From NCBI GenBank assembly GCA_040756735.1, contig JBFLYC010000005.1, forward strand, positions 1 to 64,000: a DNA stretch of 64,000 nucleotides, read 5' to 3'. Under the pieces are notes generated by a model. It did no database searches. It was not told where the DNA came from and worked only from the letters and a program-made list of their open reading frames with translations. The stretch comes from JBFLYC01 sp040756735 (GTDB lineage Bacteria; Bacillota; DSM-16504; Desulfitibacterales; Desulfitibacteraceae). Below, in pieces: positions 1 to 7,727 of the stretch. The stretch's first letter is position 1. The number at the start of each line of letters is the position of its first letter. The translations under genes were made by a program, and so were the position numbers.

Positions 1-227
1 CAATTACCCGGCTAAATTATGCTTTTATTTTACAATAAAACAGCTCTAATCAGCGGGTTTTGTTTGCTTCTTAAGTAGTCGGTGGAATTTACTCCTGCAA
101 ACTAGAAATTACTTTTGCATTTGAGCAAACTGTTAGACATTTCAAAGAAATTGTTTTAAAGTATTAAATGACATACTTTATTATTCCTTTAGAAATCACT
201 TTAAAACTTGGGGCAAGGAGGGGTTTT

Positions 228-317
228 GTGGAAACTTCCATTGAAATAGTAGTCCGTTCTACAGAAGTAGATTTTTTAGGGCATGTCAATAATGCAAAAT
301 ACCTGGAAAAGATGTAA
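228..317 (+). pseudogene. Acyl-CoA thioesterase (4HBT hot-dog) N-terminal fragment
   Basis: A GTG start 5-7 bases after a strong AAGGAGG site opens 29 codons that end at TAA. The peptide contains STEVDFLGHVNNAKYLEKM, which matches the catalytic loop of YbgC/FadM-type hot-dog thioesterases (Asp followed by GHVNNxxY). Full-length members are about 130-150 residues, so only the first fifth remains, and no continuation is seen in any frame downstream. It is most likely the 5' stump of a thioesterase gene cut by deletion or insertion in this scrambled region. The family assignment rests on one motif. Confidence 0.5.
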
Positions 318-410
318 GACATATACTTACAATATACCTCCCAAAATAATAACATATTTCCTCGAAAACTCTAAAGTTCAGATATACCAGAAAATCTCTC
401 TACACTGCAT

Positions 411-446
411 AAAAAACCTACTGAAATCAAATAGATTACCAGTAGG
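411..446 (-). terminator. Intrinsic terminator of the upstream fluoride riboswitch copy
   Basis: On the minus strand CCTACTG and CAGTAGG form a perfect 7-bp stem followed by six T. The 5' arm overlaps the 3' pseudoknot strand (GACTCCTAC) of the aptamer at 438-490. Fluoride binding would therefore compete with terminator formation, the usual fluoride ON-switch design. Confidence 0.6.
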
Positions 447-490
447 AGTCATTAGCTAATAAGCGACTATGGTGAACTCCATCACCTATC
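438..490 (-). promoter_or_regulatory. Fluoride (crcB-type) riboswitch, copy 1
   Basis: On the minus strand the hairpin GGTGATGGAGTTCACC is followed by a short helix and TAATGACTCCTAC. The loop GGAGTT pairs with GACTCC to form the diagnostic pseudoknot. GATGGNGTTC followed by GATGACTCCTAC is the hallmark of the fluoride aptamer, and this copy differs by one base (TAATG for TGATG). A terminator overlaps its 3' end. It points toward position 1, but no intact minus-strand gene is visible in 1-410, so its target lies beyond the window or has been lost. Confidence 0.75.
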
Positions 491-564
491 TTATTTTAAG
501 TCACTTATATAGTGTAAGGCATAGATACTGTTTCGCCAAATCAAATATTGGGGTTATATGGATG

Positions 565-2322
565 TCAAATAAATAGTGATATATGTTCTAACTTTTTATT
601 AATGATAGCTGCTACATCCTTAAGTTTTTTTATTTCCTCTCTAACTAGATCATCATTTTTTTGCTTTTCATTTTCAGCTTTCTTGATAACTCCATGAGTT
701 AAAGTGATGGTTTCCTTGATACGACCTTCTACAGCTACCCCTAACATATGAAACGATTCGTTAAGATTTTGTAATAAAGACCACCTGATATTTTCAACAT
801 TATGTAGTACCAGTCTTGATAAATCGTTCCTAAATTTATTGATAGCCCTTACCCGGCGCATCTTGGATGGTAGCATTTTTTCAATAACCACCTCAGGTAC
901 TACCATCATTCTTGTCTCCCATTTTTCACTAATATAATAAGGACGATGTTTTAATTCAAAACCTTCCAAATCATCGAAAGCATAATAAGGTATATCAAAA
1001 ATCCTGGCAGCTGTTTGACGAATTAAATTCAACTGTTTGTTAGTCCTTGCCTGGTGAGACTGCTGGGACTGTAAAAACTTTTCTTCCACTTTCTTTGTTA
1101 GCTGATAGAAGCTTTTTTCAAAAAAAGCTGGTATATGTTCGTCAAAGGTTTTTTGCATTTCTTGCTCATAGCCATTATCCTTAGCTATTAGTTCTTCTAC
1201 GATTTCTTCTAGATGTGCAGCTGCTGCTGTTCTCAATTTTTCAGCTTCATCTTCTACAAATTTTTGTATTCTTTTTTTGTCCCCAACCAGCAAATCAGCG
1301 GCCATCACCTGTTCGTGTTCCATCTCTTTTAAAAGCTTTTCAAAAGTACTCAACCGTTGCTGTAAATCATCAAGAGGCAGCTCTAGAGAACGAACAGCAA
1401 GTTGAATCTGCGTTAATAACTCGCCTGCTATATCCCTGGTTTTTTGGGCTAGCGCTTCCTCTAGGGCCTTGTTTTTATCTTTGACAAGAAATTCTGATAG
1501 GTAATTGCCTAGTTCTAGTAAACCACTCTCTTCCCACAAGGGCTGATTATCATGCAACTGTGCGTCTAGACCTTGTTGAGCTGAAGTACAGAAGATAGGT
1601 ATGCTCCGATCAAGCTGCAGCTTTTCTTGTAGTGTACTTCTTAAAAAACTGACCATTTTCTCTCTTTCTGCTTGGACTAAATAATCTGTTTTGTTAAGCA
1701 CAAAAAAGATTCTGCTGACCCTTTTCATTACCTCCTGCAAGAAATTTAACTCAACTTCAGTTATGGGAGGATCTGCTGATACTACAAAAAGGGCTGCATC
1801 ACACTGGGGTAAAAATTCATAGGTAACTTCCGTATTGTGCGTTAGCGTTGAGCCGATCCCAGGGGTATCAATTAAAACCATTCCTTTTTGCAATAGTTCA
1901 GCAGGAAAATATACCTCCACATGCTTTATTCCTTTTTGATTGCCGGGGTTTTGTTCCTCAGTCACATATTTAGAAAGAGAGTTTAATAACTCATTGGGAT
2001 TGCTAAAAGATATCTCCTGGGCGTCCTTATCATCTTCGCTATCTTTGTAAATTATCCGTATGCTGATTTGAGTGCTGTAAAAAAGCAGAGTGGGAATTGC
2101 CGTCAAGGGAACTATCCCTGACGGCATTATTTCTACTCCTAATAAAGCATTAATAAGGGTACTTTTTCCCCGTTTAAACTGCCCTAAAACAGCCAGGTGA
2201 AATTGTTCATTGACTAGTCGCTCTTGTATTCTATTCAATTTTTCTATACTACCTTGATAATCTGAGCCTAAACCTTTAATATTTTCGCTAATAGAGTCAA
2301 TTATTTGCTCAAGCTGGTCCAT
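565..2322 (-). CDS. Dynamin-family GTPase
   Basis: A bacterial dynamin-like large GTPase of about 585 residues, expected to act on membranes. The GTPase domain is clear near the N terminus: G1 GQFKRGKST, G2 PLTAIPT, G3 DTPG and G4 NKTD. The C-terminal half is rich in Glu/Lys helices, as in the dynamin stalk. No signal peptide is seen. An ATG exists at 2340 with no ribosome site; the ATG at 2322 follows GGTGG at normal spacing and is preferred. It starts a few bases after the eno stop codon, so it is probably co-transcribed with eno under the same fluoride riboswitch. A link to fluoride or membrane stress is inference only. Confidence 0.85.
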   Translation of the reverse strand: MDQLEQIIDSISENIKGLGSDYQGSIEKLNRIQERLVNEQFHLAVLGQFKRGKSTLINALLGVEIMPSGIVPLTAIPTLLFYSTQISIRIIYKDSEDDKDAQEISFSNPNELLNSLSKYVTEEQNPGNQKGIKHVEVYFPAELLQKGMVLIDTPGIGSTLTHNTEVTYEFLPQCDAALFVVSADPPITEVELNFLQEVMKRVSRIFFVLNKTDYLVQAEREKMVSFLRSTLQEKLQLDRSIPIFCTSAQQGLDAQLHDNQPLWEESGLLELGNYLSEFLVKDKNKALEEALAQKTRDIAGELLTQIQLAVRSLELPLDDLQQRLSTFEKLLKEMEHEQVMAADLLVGDKKRIQKFVEDEAEKLRTAAAAHLEEIVEELIAKDNGYEQEMQKTFDEHIPAFFEKSFYQLTKKVEEKFLQSQQSHQARTNKQLNLIRQTAARIFDIPYYAFDDLEGFELKHRPYYISEKWETRMMVVPEVVIEKMLPSKMRRVRAINKFRNDLSRLVLHNVENIRWSLLQNLNESFHMLGVAVEGRIKETITLTHGVIKKAENEKQKNDDLVREEIKKLKDVAAIINKKLEHISLFI

Positions 2323-2348
2323 AATATCATGCCACCACATTTCAAGTA

Positions 2349-3632
2349 TTAATTCTTTGAATTTAATGGGTTCTCGAAAACAGCGTTATCTCCCAAGTCA
2401 TGTTCAATCTCTAATAAACGATTGTATTTTGCAATTCGCTCACTCCGGCAGGCAGATCCAGTTTTTATCTGGCCACCTCCCATTGCCACTGCAAAATCTG
2501 CAATAAATGGGTCTTCTGTCTCGCCGCTCCTGTGGGAAATAACAAACCCCCAGCCGGCTTTGCGGCAAAGTTGGATTGCTTTAATGGTTTCTGTTACTGT
2601 TCCAATCTGATTTAATTTAATAAGCGCCGCATTGCTGCATTTTTCTCTAATTCCTCTTAAAATGTAATCAGTATTAGTTACATACAAATCATCACCAACT
2701 ATTTGAATTTTATCACCCAAGGCAGCTGTTTGTTCAGTAAATCCTCTCCAATCATTTTCTGCCAAGCCATCTTCAATTGATACAATTGGGAATTTATTGA
2801 CCCATTCACGATACAACTCGGTCATCTGGGAACTGGTCTTTTTCCCCTGGCCCGATTTATGTAGATTATAGAACCCTTCATCATAAATTGAACTAGCCGC
2901 AGGGTCCAATGTAATGGCTATATCCTTTCCCGGTTTATATCCCGCCTGTTCAATGGCCAGAACAATTAACTCGCAAGCCTCATCGTTACTTTTGAGGTTT
3001 GGAGCAAAACCTCCTTCATCCCCAACGCTGGCGCTATAACCCCTATTCTTCAAGATGTTCTTTAATGCATGAAATGTTTCAGTACCGTAGCGTAATGCCT
3101 CAGAAAAACTTGGAGCCCCTACAGGCATCACCATGAACTCCTGAAAATCTACACTGTTATCAGCATGTTTACCCCCATTTAGTATGTTCATCATGGGAAC
3201 AGGCAATTGAAATGCGCCACATCCCCCAAGGTAGGTAAATAGAGGAACACCAGCGGACATTGCCGCTGCCCTGGCAACAGCCATGGATACACCTAGCATG
3301 GCATTAGCCCCTAGCCGTGATTTATTCTTTGTTCCATCAAGTTCAATTAATAAACTGTCAATATTAACCTGTTCAAAGACATTCAGACCTACAATCTCTG
3401 GGGCAATAATTTCATTCACGTTTGCAACTGCTTTTAAAACTCCTTTTCCTCCATAACGGGTCTTGTCTAGGTCCCGCAACTCAACTGCTTCATTCTCTCC
3501 TGTGGATGCACCAGAAGGAACTGCTGCAGCAGCAACAACTCCACTATCTAAAGTAATGTAAGTCTTAATAGTAGGATTCCCCCTGGAATCAAGTATTTCT
3601 AGACTTCGAACACTGGTAATATAATCTGCCAT
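2349..3632 (-). CDS. eno: Enolase (phosphopyruvate hydratase)
   Basis: Converts 2-phosphoglycerate to phosphoenolpyruvate in glycolysis; cytosolic and Mg-dependent. About 427 residues, normal for the family. Recognisable features: N-terminal SVRSLEILDSRGNPT with PSGASTGENEAVELRD, GDEGGFAPNL with the catalytic Glu, metal ligands in SIEDGLAENDW and VGDDLYVTN, and SHRSGETED near the C terminus. ATG at 3632 lies 7 bases after AAAGGGAG; an in-frame ATG at 3650 has no such site. Most Clostridia keep eno with gapA-pgk-tpiA-gpmI. Here it stands alone behind a fluoride riboswitch and before a dynamin-like gene. Fluoride is a classical enolase inhibitor, so fluoride-induced eno expression makes physiological sense. 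Confidence 0.97.
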   Translation of the reverse strand: MADYITSVRSLEILDSRGNPTIKTYITLDSGVVAAAAVPSGASTGENEAVELRDLDKTRYGGKGVLKAVANVNEIIAPEIVGLNVFEQVNIDSLLIELDGTKNKSRLGANAMLGVSMAVARAAAMSAGVPLFTYLGGCGAFQLPVPMMNILNGGKHADNSVDFQEFMVMPVGAPSFSEALRYGTETFHALKNILKNRGYSASVGDEGGFAPNLKSNDEACELIVLAIEQAGYKPGKDIAITLDPAASSIYDEGFYNLHKSGQGKKTSSQMTELYREWVNKFPIVSIEDGLAENDWRGFTEQTAALGDKIQIVGDDLYVTNTDYILRGIREKCSNAALIKLNQIGTVTETIKAIQLCRKAGWGFVISHRSGETEDPFIADFAVAMGGGQIKTGSACRSERIAKYNRLLEIEHDLGDNAVFENPLNSKN

Positions 3633-3723
3633 ATCCATACTCCCTTTCATGTTTAATCAAGTTTAATAATATTTAAATTTCAAAATTAACTTATCCAACT
3701 AATTTCAGAATTATTTTGCAAAA

Positions 3724-3758
3724 TAAAAACTCTTACCCGATAATAAAATGGGTAGGAG
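3724..3758 (-). terminator. Riboswitch-controlled terminator before eno
   Basis: On the minus strand CTCCTACCC and GGGTAAGAG form a 9-position stem with one mismatch, followed by a T-rich run. The left arm includes the CTCC of the aptamer pseudoknot, so aptamer folding and termination exclude each other. Confidence 0.65.
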
Positions 3759-3801
3759 CCATTAGCTTTAACAAGCATTTTACGGTGAGCGCCATCACCT
3801 T
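3748..3801 (-). promoter_or_regulatory. Fluoride riboswitch controlling eno
   Basis: On the minus strand the aptamer reads AGGTGATGGCGCTCACC, then a short helix, then CTAATGGCTCCTAC. The P1 loop GGCGCT pairs with GGCTCC with one mismatch, which gives the fluoride-aptamer pseudoknot. A TATAAT box on the minus strand (3815-3820) lies just upstream, and an overlapping terminator sits between the aptamer and eno. Closely similar to copy 1 at 438-490. eno is among the genes known to be controlled by this riboswitch class. Confidence 0.8.
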
Positions 3802-3945
3802 TTCAATTACCTTTATTATACAGTAAAGCACCGATTATCACCATATATTTTTGCATGTAAAATAAATCATAGTGCAGCACACAGACAAGGGGACAGGGAC
3901 TTATCTGCTCTAGTCTGCTTTGCCTGACCAAACCAGTGTAAGAAA

Positions 3946-4200
3946 CTATCTCCTGAGGGCAGCTATCAAGTTGCTGGGGTTTAATACCAGGTTAAACGCA
4001 TCCTGTATGTCATTTACTACAATATCAGCTTCCTTGAGGGCCTTAACAGCACAACCTTCCTTGCCGATGACTGCAATGGCCAAGGCTGCTTCTCGAAACA
4101 TGCCCACATCATTAGCCCCATTGCCAATGCAGATTGTATTCTGGCTTCCTAACTGGCTGATAAAATTAGCTTTTTCTTCACTTACACTTTCACCTAGCAA
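3946..4200 (-). pseudogene. HAD hydrolase (P-type-ATPase-like soluble form), C-terminal fragment
   Basis: 84 residues containing GNGANDVGMFREAALAIAV, the HAD motif IV region (GxxxND) as found in P-type ATPases and their stand-alone relatives, followed by IGKEGCAVKALKEADIVV. Soluble members are about 150 residues with an N-terminal DxDGT motif, which is absent here. Directly upstream on the same strand the sequence becomes a transposase remnant, so the 5' half appears to have been removed by an insertion. Probably non-functional. Confidence 0.6.
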
Positions 4201-4204
4201 GACC

Positions 4205-4400
4205 TAAACATTCTTCTATTTCCCATCTCCTATAATTCACCTTGATTATTTCAGTGGCATCATCATCAAGATTGGTACAAACCCCATAAAAACCATCAAA
4301 TGCTTCTTCTTTTTAGATAAGAGCGGTATCAATACGGTATATTTCATTTTCTGCAACCTCTCCGTCGGGAGTGCAGTTTGTCTTATGAATAAATCACTAA
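4205..4400 (-). pseudogene. IS4-superfamily DDE transposase, C-terminal fragment
   Basis: Minus-strand translation gives FDGFYGVCTNLDDDATEII, then VNYRRWEIEECLGLAR and a stop. This is the Y-R-E signature region near the C terminus of IS4/IS1634-type transposases. An in-frame stop sits upstream of it and the rest of the gene is missing. It abuts the HAD fragment, so a lost IS probably caused that truncation. Confidence 0.6.
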
Positions 4401-4574
4401 CGTTGCAAAAAAACATTTAGAACTTGTCAAGTAGCAATAAGTCACGATAATGAACGAAATACTTAGAATTAGCAAGATATTTATGGTATTATGCTGCATT
4501 TTTATAAAAAATCCTTTATAATAGAGATAACAGGGTAGTCCTTGCCCAAATCCCTACTATAAAGGAGTAAAAGA

Positions 4575-4724
4575 ATGCGGGACAAGGATACCAAACTTTC
4601 CACATTTAATCAACTGCTTAAACCAATTTTCCAAAAAAGTTTTCAAGAAATTTTAAAGCACCTGGGGGTTGATAAATACGTTCTTTCGCATCGAGCGATA
4701 TATCAATGCATCATATCTCCTTAA
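4575..4724 (+). pseudogene. Transposase N-terminal fragment (IS4-type)
   Basis: ATG preceded by AAAGGAG opens 49 codons. The first 36 residues (MRDKDTKLSTFNQLLKPIF, then LGVDKYV) look like the N terminus of clostridial IS4-family transposases. After about 4683 the similarity ends and a stop follows, overlapping the 3' end of the toxin gene on the other strand. It is a leftover of an element that also clipped that toxin gene. Confidence 0.45.
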
Positions 4725-5001
4725 TGGGAAGCAATAACAGCTTTGTCGCAAACATGTTGTTGTCATAAAGCTTGATGATTTTTCCGTCAGTGATGCGGTA
4801 TACTAGCCGGTTAGTATTATCTATGCGCCGGGACCACCACCCGGACATATCGCCCCGGACAGGCTCCGGCTTGCCGATGCCATCATAGGCGTTGCTGTCA
4901 ATATCCCGAAGGTGTTGGTTTACCCTTTTCAGCGTCTTTTTATCTTGTGCTTGCCAATATAAATAATCATCCCAGGCTTTATCCGTCCATAACTTTTCCA
5001 T
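4711..5001 (-). CDS. YoeB/Txe-family mRNA interferase toxin with altered C terminus
   Basis: 96 residues with the YoeB pattern: KAWDDYLYWQAQDKKTLKRV, then GKPEPVRGDMSGWWSRRI and NRLVYRITDGKII. YoeB toxins cleave ribosome-bound mRNA and are normally 84-90 residues ending in CRxHY, whose His and Tyr are catalytic. Here the sequence after DGKII runs into KLYDNNMFATKLLLL and contains no His-Tyr end. The 3' end touches a transposase fragment, so the true C terminus was probably replaced. The toxin is likely inactive. It follows its antitoxin gene by 3 bp, the usual antitoxin-first order. Confidence 0.75.
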   Translation of the reverse strand: MEKLWTDKAWDDYLYWQAQDKKTLKRVNQHLRDIDSNAYDGIGKPEPVRGDMSGWWSRRIDNTNRLVYRITDGKIIKLYDNNMFATKLLLLPIKEI

Positions 5002-5004
5002 TGG

Positions 5005-5268
5005 CTAATCCTCAATTAATTCATGGGCTGTTAGTTTACCCTCTTCTGCGTCCTGTATCGATTGCCGCAGAATTTTCATATTTGCAGGACTATAAAAAGC
5101 GTCTGTATTTAAGGTAATTTCAAAAGGTATGCCGCCTTGACGCAGGGATTGCCGTACAAAGATATTGAACGCCGTGGTCATGTTCAAGCCTAATTCATTG
5201 AAAAATTTTTCCGCCTGTTCCTTTAACTCTTTATCAATTCTGATATTCAAGTTTGTCGTTTCAGCCAT
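5005..5268 (-). CDS. RelB/DinJ-family antitoxin
   Basis: 87 residues starting MAETTNLNIRIDKELKEQAE. The first 45 residues form the ribbon-helix-helix DNA-binding domain of RelB/DinJ (ribbon NLNIRID, then LGLNMTTAFNIFVRQSL), and the C-terminal part would wrap the toxin. The ATG at 5268 follows AAAAGGAG with 7-base spacing; the GTG at 5277 sits inside that site and is rejected. It normally represses its own operon and neutralises the YoeB-like toxin 3 bp downstream. With the toxin apparently disarmed it may be a surviving orphan. Confidence 0.85.
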   Translation of the reverse strand: MAETTNLNIRIDKELKEQAEKFFNELGLNMTTAFNIFVRQSLRQGGIPFEITLNTDAFYSPANMKILRQSIQDAEEGKLTAHELIED

Positions 5269-5426
5269 AGCAATCACTCCTTTTACTGATATTATAAATA
5301 ATTTTGCTATATTCTATGCGCAATGTCTATGGTTTGCGCGTAATTTTATTTGCAATTCCAATTAAACTCTTCAAATCTTAGCCAGCAAGTCCATCTTCAC
5401 GGTTTTACCATTATCCTTTCTTTTTT

Positions 5427-5768
5427 TTGTTCAATGCCGTCAACATTGTACCCGGAGAAGATCCAGATGATTTCAAGCAATGGGGCGGTCATGGCCCCGG
5501 ATATGAGATTGATTTTGTCCTGGCTGATTTCATTTTTGGAAGTGAGGATGCCCTTGTTTATGAGCGCGTCATAGTTGATGTAATTTTTGTTCATGACAGC
5601 AAGCACTACTCCCTTTCGGATTTTGGAACTACCGGAGAAAAAGGCGTCCGTATGCACGATGATTACATGAAAAACTATTTTGTCAGCCAATACGGAGCAA
5701 TTAAGGATATTGACTTTACACCCATATTCGAGAATCTTAAGACCCTGCTAACCGTGCAAAATAGCTAA
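5427..5768 (+). CDS. Hypothetical protein, possibly a gene fragment
   Basis: I do not recognise this product. The reading frame gives about 113 residues, acidic and aromatic-rich (GEDPDDFKQWGGHGPGYEID, later VDVIFVHDSKHYSLSDFG). No ATG with a ribosome site supports the first codon, and the codon pattern suggests the frame may continue from lost upstream sequence. An opposite-strand ORF covers the same stretch and looks less protein-like. It lies between two toxin-antitoxin remnants. It could be the 3' part of a larger gene. Confidence 0.35.
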   Translation: MFNAVNIVPGEDPDDFKQWGGHGPGYEIDFVLADFIFGSEDALVYERVIVDVIFVHDSKHYSLSDFGTTGEKGVRMHDDYMKNYFVSQYGAIKDIDFTPIFENLKTLLTVQNS

Positions 5769-5848
5769 ATAGGCGTTTTCATTCGCTAAATCCTCTAATT
5801 TGCGGTATACTATAAATAAAAGCAAATTTACTGAATGGAGGTGTGTTT

Positions 5849-6070
5849 ATGTCAGTTACAGTGTATAAATCAGATCAATTGAATCTCCCTGAGCATATCG
5901 CAAGGAAGCTAAAGGGACGTAAAATAGAATTCATTGAAACAAATGACGGCATATTGATTAAACCGGTGGAAGATCCTATCAAAGAACTTAGAGGCTTTTT
6001 GGAAGGAAGTAAATTTACTACTGAAGCATATCTACAGCAGAAGCGCCGGGACAGGGAGATTGAACAATGA
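5849..6070 (+). CDS. AbrB/MazE-type antitoxin of a VapBC-like pair
   Basis: 73 residues starting MSVTVYKSDQLNLPEHIARK, followed by FIETNDGILIKPVEDP, which fits the swapped-hairpin AbrB/SpoVT fold used by VapB/MazE antitoxins. A GGAGG site 5 bases upstream selects ATG 5849 over the GTG at 5843. The charged C-terminal tail (AYLQQKRRDREIEQ) would bind the toxin. Its stop overlaps the start of the PIN-domain gene (ATGA), as in VapBC operons. The partner toxin is truncated. Confidence 0.7.
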   Translation: MSVTVYKSDQLNLPEHIARKLKGRKIEFIETNDGILIKPVEDPIKELRGFLEGSKFTTEAYLQQKRRDREIEQ

Positions 6071-6234
6071 GTAATGTATATGTGCTGGATGCATGTGCTC
6101 TTCTTGCTCTTATTAATAATGAACAAGGAGCCGATAGAGTTGAAGCTGTATTGAGAGAAGCGCTTAATGGGAATTTTGAAGTATATATGAACAAAATTAA
6201 CGTATATGAAGTTTATTATGGCATATTATTTTGA
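6067..6234 (+). pseudogene. PIN-domain toxin (VapC-like), truncated
   Basis: The ATG overlaps the antitoxin stop by 4 bases. The 55 residues begin SNVYVLDACALLALINNEQG, with the first PIN acidic residue in LDACALLA and the second acidic position in INVYEVYYG. PIN toxins are about 130 residues, with further acidic residues near the C terminus. Here a TGA follows GILF, and the downstream 200 bases carry only frameshifted traces. It is a broken RNase toxin gene. Confidence 0.65.
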
Positions 6235-6480
6235 TGTGATAGAGAGGCAAGAGAGCATAAAATTTGATTGGATACGTTAATTATATAAGCAGATTGAAGA
6301 AACTTAAACTTTATATAAATTTTATAAAGTTAATGACCTGCACTGATGAGATAGGTTTTAATATCTATATAATAGAGAAGTATTAGTTTAGGCTGATGCT
6401 TCTTTTTCATAATATAACCAAGTAAAAGAAGCCGTTTGCTTTATTATCCCCTCTATAGCCCCCTATAGAAGCGTTCTGAA

Positions 6481-6569
6481 TGGCGGAGAAGGTGGGATTC
6501 GAACCCACGTGCCCTTGCGGACAACCGCATTTCGAGTGCGGCGCGTTACGGCCTCTTCGCTACTTCTCC
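6481..6569 (-). tRNA. tRNA-Ser(CGA)
   Basis: A class II tRNA on the minus strand with acceptor GGAGAAG/CTTCTCC, anticodon stem CCGCA/TGCGG around loop CTCGAAA (anticodon CGA), a long variable arm, T arm GTGGG-TTCGAAT-CCCAC and an encoded CCA. It differs clearly from the tRNA-Ser(CGA) at 10622, so the window has two genes for the same anticodon, lying on either side of the integrated element. Transfer with a mobile element is possible. Confidence 0.85.
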
Positions 6570-6604
6570 ATGTTAAATTTTGACTGGCGCGGCCTCAAAA
6601 TTAT

Positions 6605-6624
6605 GATTTCGAGTCGAGCGCCTT
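6605..6624. repeat. Putative att site, distal copy
   Basis: GATTTCGAGTCGAGCGCCTT is identical to 20 bp inside the anticodon region of tRNA-Ser(CGA) at 10671-10690. Tyrosine integrases commonly recombine in this part of tRNA genes and leave such a duplicate at the far end of the element. Confidence 0.6.
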
Positions 6625-6824
6625 TTTGTTTATCAGGCAGTATCATAGAGTGCCAGGAATGTTTTGTTTGCAATGCTTTGAGGTTTTTTGGCTTATCATA
6701 TTGTATCAGCCAAAATCAGCGTTTCACAGATTTTTTGTAAAATAGTTGTGAAATCATTTTAGAGGTATAGTGTGCAGCCAAATAACAAACTTTACCTACA
6801 GAAGTTAGTTGCCAGTTAAATTTT

Positions 6825-7727
6825 TTAAGGTAACCATTGTTTAGTAACACAATTCCATTGATAGAAAAACTCCTCTTCTTCAAGCATCGCATTATAGATT
6901 GGTTTTATAAATCTAAAAATTTCTTTTATTACTTCCACAAATTCTTTTTCTTCTTTACCAATTTTCTTCAAAAACAATTTCCATTGTTTATTCCTCGAAC
7001 TATCGTTTGCAAAATCGTCACTAAATATCATTAGGTCCTTTTCTATGCGAGTTCCCCTTCGTTGAAAAGTTTGAAATATTGCCTCCTGCAAAACTCTGCC
7101 GTCGAAATTCCTTTTATTTAGCAGCTCATAAATATCATAAAAATCTTTCATTCTGCTGTTTAATAAAGATAGTGATACTATTGCTTCAAATTTTTCTGCT
7201 ATTACCGAATCAAATGAATAAGCATTTATTTCAGGGTTTTCAAAGTCCAACAATGCTGGATATTTCACACTTACAGGTTTAGGAATAACAATATCCCCAA
7301 ACCCAATATCCACCTGTAGAATAATTTTAGCCTGTCCTATAAAAGCAGGAACTTTAACCCTGACCCCCTCATAATCTGCACCTTCTTTGATACTTATAGC
7401 TTTTATAGAACCTAGATCAAAATTAACGCCATCAGATGCTTCCATGTTGCATATATCTTTAAATACCTTCTCAATATTTTCCGGATCATTTGGTATATTT
7501 TTAGCTAAAAAATCTATGTCCTTGGTGGGCCTTCCTTTAAACTCTGTCATTGAATATAGCAGCAACCCACCCTTTAACAGAAAATTGTCATTGTATTTAG
7601 ATAGCGAAAGCCTATATAATAGCCTCTCTTGAATATATAGTTGCATAATTAAATTTAGTGGCTTATTCGATTTTCTAGAGGCGTTTTTTAATTTACCCAT
7701 TACTGAAGCAGGGATATTTTTAATCAT
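6825..7727 (-). CDS. AbiEii-type nucleotidyltransferase toxin
   Basis: 300 residues of the AbiEii/AbiGii (DUF1814) family, the toxin of type IV toxin-antitoxin pairs that cause abortive infection. Motifs: LKGGLLLY, then RPTKDIDFL with the nucleotidyltransferase Asp-x-Asp, a later QVDIGFGD, the conserved Lys in IAEKFEAIVS, and NSRMKDFYDIYEL. All conserved blocks are present, so it may be active. Members studied elsewhere add nucleotides to target RNAs. The start overlaps the antitoxin stop by 4 bases, so the two are translationally coupled. It is the best-preserved cargo of the tRNA-Ser element. Confidence 0.88.
   Translation of the reverse strand: MIKNIPASVMGKLKNASRKSNKPLNLIMQLYIQERLLYRLSLSKYNDNFLLKGGLLLYSMTEFKGRPTKDIDFLAKNIPNDPENIEKVFKDICNMEASDGVNFDLGSIKAISIKEGADYEGVRVKVPAFIGQAKIILQVDIGFGDIVIPKPVSVKYPALLDFENPEINAYSFDSVIAEKFEAIVSLSLLNSRMKDFYDIYELLNKRNFDGRVLQEAIFQTFQRRGTRIEKDLMIFSDDFANDSSRNKQWKLFLKKIGKEEKEFVEVIKEIFRFIKPIYNAMLEEEEFFYQWNCVTKQWLP

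Noticed and set aside
1215..1484. Plus-strand ORF inside the dynamin-like gene
   Set aside because: It is a shadow of a well-supported gene on the other strand, with no start signal.
3885..3915. AGGGGACAGGGACTT sequence as a copy of the GGGGACA repeat
   Set aside because: Only a short stretch resembles the family; the inverted arm and central motif are absent.
5397..5690. Minus-strand ORF opposite the hypothetical gene
   Set aside because: No ribosome site, low-complexity composition, and the plus frame of the same stretch looks more protein-like.
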